Below are positions 51,768 through 54,167 of a stretch of 54,167 bases of DNA, in pieces (within the stretch, counting starts at the first letter, position 1; every line of letters begins with the position of its first letter). Origin of the DNA: Gloeocapsopsis dulcis (lineage in GTDB: Bacteria > Cyanobacteriota > Cyanobacteriia > Cyanobacteriales > Chroococcidiopsidaceae); NCBI RefSeq assembly GCF_032163395.1, contig NZ_CP119970.1, positions 253,062-307,228 on the forward strand, in the 5' to 3' direction. A program made the translations under genes and the position numbers. The notes under the pieces were generated by a model that saw nothing but the letters and a program-made list of their open reading frames with translations, ran no database searches and had not been told where the DNA came from.

Positions 51768-52049
51768 ACATCAAGCCACAATAATCTTGAATGCCAAATA
51801 CGCACAGGACTGAAGATTCCCAACAACATAATTCTCCTATTTCAACCTGCTCACTCTCCACAGTTAAATCCGATTGAGCGCGTGTGGCAATACATCAAAG
51901 AATTTTTAAGTTGGGAGTTGTTTGACTCACTTGAAGATTTGAGAAATAGAGTTCGGGAAATTTTAGCAGATGAACTCTCGACCAAACTTATTGCTTCATT
52001 AACCGGACGACAGTCTATTTTGTCTTCTCTGAGTGTTGCAGATATTTAG
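51768..52049 (+). pseudogene. IS630-family transposase, C-terminal fragment
   Basis: PNNIILLFQPAHSPQLNPIE, RVWQYIKEFLSWELFDSLED and IASLTGRQSILSSL with a stop at 52047-52049 belong to the end of an IS630 transposase with the third acidic residue (NPIE). Its subgroup, with an FQPAHSPQLNPIER and SLTG tail, differs from the element at 3806 and from that at 42145. The N-terminal two thirds are missing. Confidence 0.75.
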
Positions 52050-52058
52050 CAAAATGGT

Positions 52059-52547
52059 ATGACTTGTCGCAAAAGTAAGAAATTGGTCTCAAAAATGAGA
52101 CAAACTTCTCAAGAATGCGAAAAGCGAAGCCCAGAATCCTTGCCTGATAAGGCTTTTAGCACTCCTCAGACTAATCAGACTTACACAGACTTTATACAAA
52201 CTCTCTCAGAAGAGGAACGAGAGAATTTTGAAAGATTTGTGCGAGAAGAATGGCGACGACGAAAAGGAGAAGAAATTGTTAGCTTGGAGCGCTTCTTGGC
52301 GAAAGAGGAAGATTTTAAAAATTGGCACCAGCGATTTTTAGATTCCCCTGCAGGGCGCGGCGCGAAAAAGAAAGCAATTGCCACGAGTTACAACTGGCGA
52401 AACGACGTTCGCTTCGATACGTGGATTTGGGAAGCATTTAATCGCGGCTTTGAGTGGCTTCATGAAAATGAAAGCGAACGCGAACAGCGTAAAGCTTTTT
52501 ACGACTGGGCTTTTGCAGTAAATGCTTTTGACGGGGTGTGCTTATGA
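52059..52547 (+). pseudogene. C-terminal part of winged-helix plasmid protein, module copy 2
   Basis: ATG 52059 may be incidental. The repeats are followed by STPQTNQTYTDFIQTLS as in copy 1, then a charged helical C-terminus (NFERFVREEWRRRKGEEIVS) and WLHENESEREQ. The original gene ran from 51507 through here; the IS630 fragment now splits it. Overlaps the next gene by 4 bases from its ATG 52544. Confidence 0.65.
52067..52120 (+). repeat. three 14-bp palindromic repeats at 20-bp period (iteron-like), copy 2
   Basis: Units start at 52067 (TCGCAAAAGTAAGA), 52087 (TCTCAAAAATGAGA) and 52107 (TCTCAAGAATGCGA). The second is a perfect TCTCA/TGAGA palindrome around AAAA. They are at the same place in the gene as the TCCCAC repeats in copy 1 but with a different sequence, and lie in the reading frame (CRKSKKL, VSKMRQT, SQECEK). 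Confidence 0.75.
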
Positions 52548-53044
52548 ACTTACCTCAATTGCCCCGCGAACCGATTCGACCAGAAGCCGAGGCAGATCGA
52601 GAAATTTGGCAACCACGCTGGCGATGCTTTTGCTGTCACGATACCGGAATAGTAAGGCTGTGGTTAGTTGAGCAAATTATTCTAGATTATGATTACCAGC
52701 GTGATAAATCCATAGTTTGTCAAAATCCCCATTGCCAAGCTGGGGAAAATTATAGATATGACCCAAACTATGACCAACGCTTTAGTGCAGGAATTTGTGC
52801 CGCGCTTGATAGCAAAAATCGCGATTCCTGGCGGCGCACGACTGAGAAGCGATTTGAGCAAATTCAAAACTCTATCAAAGACACTGCTAAAAGCATGAGT
52901 TTGAGAAAGCGCAATCGTACATTAGCTGAGGAAATGGAAGCGCAGCAGCGGCACGAGGAGGTAAGTAACGCAGTACCTGTGAAGTTAGAGGCAGTTACAG
53001 CAGCATATCTGAATGGCGAGTATGTCAAGGAAGGCTTAATATGA
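52544..53044 (+). CDS. Cys-rich (Zn-binding type) plasmid protein, module copy 2 (full length)
   Basis: 166 residues from ATG 52544 (the earlier ATG at 52538 is in frame but unlikely). EIWQPRWRCFCCHDTGI, CQNPHCQAGE, then MSLRKRNRTLAEEMEAQQ and a basic C-terminus. Shares the Cys blocks with 4933. It overlaps the next gene by ATGA. Role unknown; two Cys pairs may hold zinc. Confidence 0.72.
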   Translation: MNLPQLPREPIRPEAEADREIWQPRWRCFCCHDTGIVRLWLVEQIILDYDYQRDKSIVCQNPHCQAGENYRYDPNYDQRFSAGICAALDSKNRDSWRRTTEKRFEQIQNSIKDTAKSMSLRKRNRTLAEEMEAQQRHEEVSNAVPVKLEAVTAAYLNGEYVKEGLI

Positions 53045-54167
53045 GTGCGCAACTTTGCCAGGAAGCAGCAGGTGAATTCCGAGTAAACAATCGCGTTGAT
53101 TTACGCCAAGAACCTACTAAGCACGAGCATCAGTTTACTCCGGTTTGGCAAAATGACGGTACTCTTGTCGATTGGTGTAGTTGTGGGCAAGAGCGCGAAT
53201 GCGATGTCAGCATTCTTGAAAAATTCTTTTGCTCTTGCATTAGTGCCAAAAACGATTATTTGCGCGAAGGAGATAAAAGTAGATCTGTAGCCCAAAAGCA
53301 AAAGTTTGCACAAGCAGTAGCTGATAAGGACAAGCAAATTGCTTGGCTACAGGAGCAAATTAAAAAGCGATCGTCTGGTAGTAGATCTTCTACTTCTTCG
53401 TACTTAACACTTGACGAAATTCGCCGCGATGGTGGAACGCAACCGAGAGCAGCTATTGACCTCAAGCACGTTAAGTTACTAGAGGAGCAGATTGAGGATG
53501 GTAAGGAACTAGAACCAGTTGTTGTTTTCTATGATGGGGAATCTTACTGGTTGGCTGATGGTTTTCACCGCTATGCTACGCACAAGAATCAAGGCATGGA
53601 GGCAATCGCATGCTTTATTCATCAAGGAATGCGCCGCGAAGCTGTGCTGTATTCGGTTGGGGCAAATGCCGACCACAAGCCAGCATTACCGCGTAGTCGG
53701 GAGGACAAGCGATGAGCAGTGATGACTTTATTGCAAGATTCTGAGTGGGGAAAGTGGAGCGACCGCGAAATTGCTCGGTATTGCAAGGTTGACCACAAAA
53801 CAGTAGGGAAGTTTAGGGCTAGTCTCACTGGGGAATTCCCCAGTGAGAAACGAACTTACAAAACTAAACACGGCACTGCTGCCAAAATGAATGTCACGAA
53901 TATTGGCAAGTCCACTCAAGAGTTGCCTTCCTCAGATACTGCGGTCGCCGAACTCGATACAAAAGAGCAAGAACTAGTCGCGGTCGAGGAACTAAAACCC
54001 GCTATCGCTGAACATTTACAGTTAGCTGAAGGTGGATTAGTAGAGGTTTGCGTGCCTGATAATAAAATTAACGGACGTTGGGGACGTATTGCTGCCGTTA
54101 CACCATACACTGTCGAGGTATGGCTGCGCGATGTAGATACGATGATGATGCAGAAATACACCTTAAA
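53041..54167 (+). pseudogene. ParB/Srx-domain protein, module copy 2, interrupted by an in-frame TGA (3' end outside window)
   Basis: Starts MSAQLCQEAAGEFRVN. KHEHQFTPVWQNDGTLVDW and CSCGQERECDVSILEK hold Cys/His. The ParB core TLDEIRRDGGTQPRA to SREDKR stops at TGA 53713-53715, where copy 1 has CGC CGG (Arg-Arg). In the same frame the reading resumes AVMTLLQDSEWGKWSDREIA, RYCKVDHKTVGKFRASL and on to the window's end. Thus a single nonsense change truncates the protein before its HTH. The last part (WGRIAAVTPYTVEVWLRD) may be a further small domain not present in copy 1. Confidence 0.8.

Noticed and set aside
48133-53715. TGA recoded as an amino acid, because three TGA codons interrupt conserved frames
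   Set aside because: Intact genes such as the SDRs at 21118 and 26342 end normally with TGA. The three interruptions lie in decayed mobile or duplicated genes, so ordinary nonsense mutation is the simpler explanation.

Overview
The window looks like part of a large cyanobacterial plasmid. HIP1-type GCGATCGC octamers recur in many of the genes. The outer parts carry ParA/ParB, a ParB-like protein, winged-helix and ribbon-helix-helix proteins, a tyrosine recombinase and at least six kinds of IS remnant. The helicase, the WD40 repeats, the Ser/Thr-kinase/histidine-kinase hybrid and the OprB-type porin tail are also typical of cyanobacteria. No rRNA, tRNA or CRISPR array was seen. The genus cannot be told from the sequence alone.

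Layout. (1) 1-6450, left plasmid backbone: the end of a UvrD-like helicase, parA-parB, two small unknown genes, an IS630 remnant, and copy 1 of a three-gene plasmid module (winged-helix gene C-terminus, Zn-finger gene, ParB-like gene). (2) 6505-7883: a broken VapBC pair and a UBP zinc-finger gene, both cut by IS6-type copy 1. (3) 7920-45698, accessory block: a WD40 fragment, a 2350-residue hybrid sensor kinase with its NarL-type regulator between about 200 bp inverted repeats, then about 26 kb of mostly plus-strand, mostly single-domain enzymes. These are short-chain dehydrogenases (SDR), medium-chain quinone reductases (MDR), an aldo/keto reductase, alpha/beta hydrolases, RidA, SnoaL/NTF2 folds, cupins, pirin and CPBP proteases, with a truncated AraC-type regulator near the start. 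Several gene types occur two to three times as diverged copies, and many truncated tails lie between intact genes. Three genes (30391-32257 and 38885-39823) look GC-richer than the rest and are probably recent imports. (4) 45924-46604: IS6-type copy 2, same orientation and almost identical to copy 1, so the pair brackets about 38 kb. (5) 46655-51185: an SRPBCC gene, a PhoD tail, a dead tyrosine recombinase, an IS1-type element, a SWIM-like Zn protein and an XRE regulator. (6) 51507-54167: copy 2 of the three-gene module, with an IS630 fragment in its first gene and a nonsense codon in its third.

How it fits together. The accessory block reads as a stress/detoxification island: carbonyl and quinone reductases, RidA (reactive enamines), haloperoxidase- and dehalogenase-like hydrolases and small-molecule cyclase folds, possibly under the hybrid kinase/NarL pair and AraC/LuxR-type regulators. 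A conserved promoter-like element of about 55 bp precedes five of its genes. This grouping is inferred from domains and position. No pathway or substrate can be proved from the sequence.

The most unusual signal is in the plasmid genes. Short palindromes at an exact period sit inside protein-coding DNA: 3 x 14 bp every 21 bp at 4475, 3 x 14 bp every 20 bp at 52067, and 3 copies every 33 bp at 45451 plus two more upstream of that gene. The repeat sequence differs in each gene, even between the two copies of the same gene. This looks like replicon-specific binding sites (iterons or centromere-like sites) carried within coding sequence.
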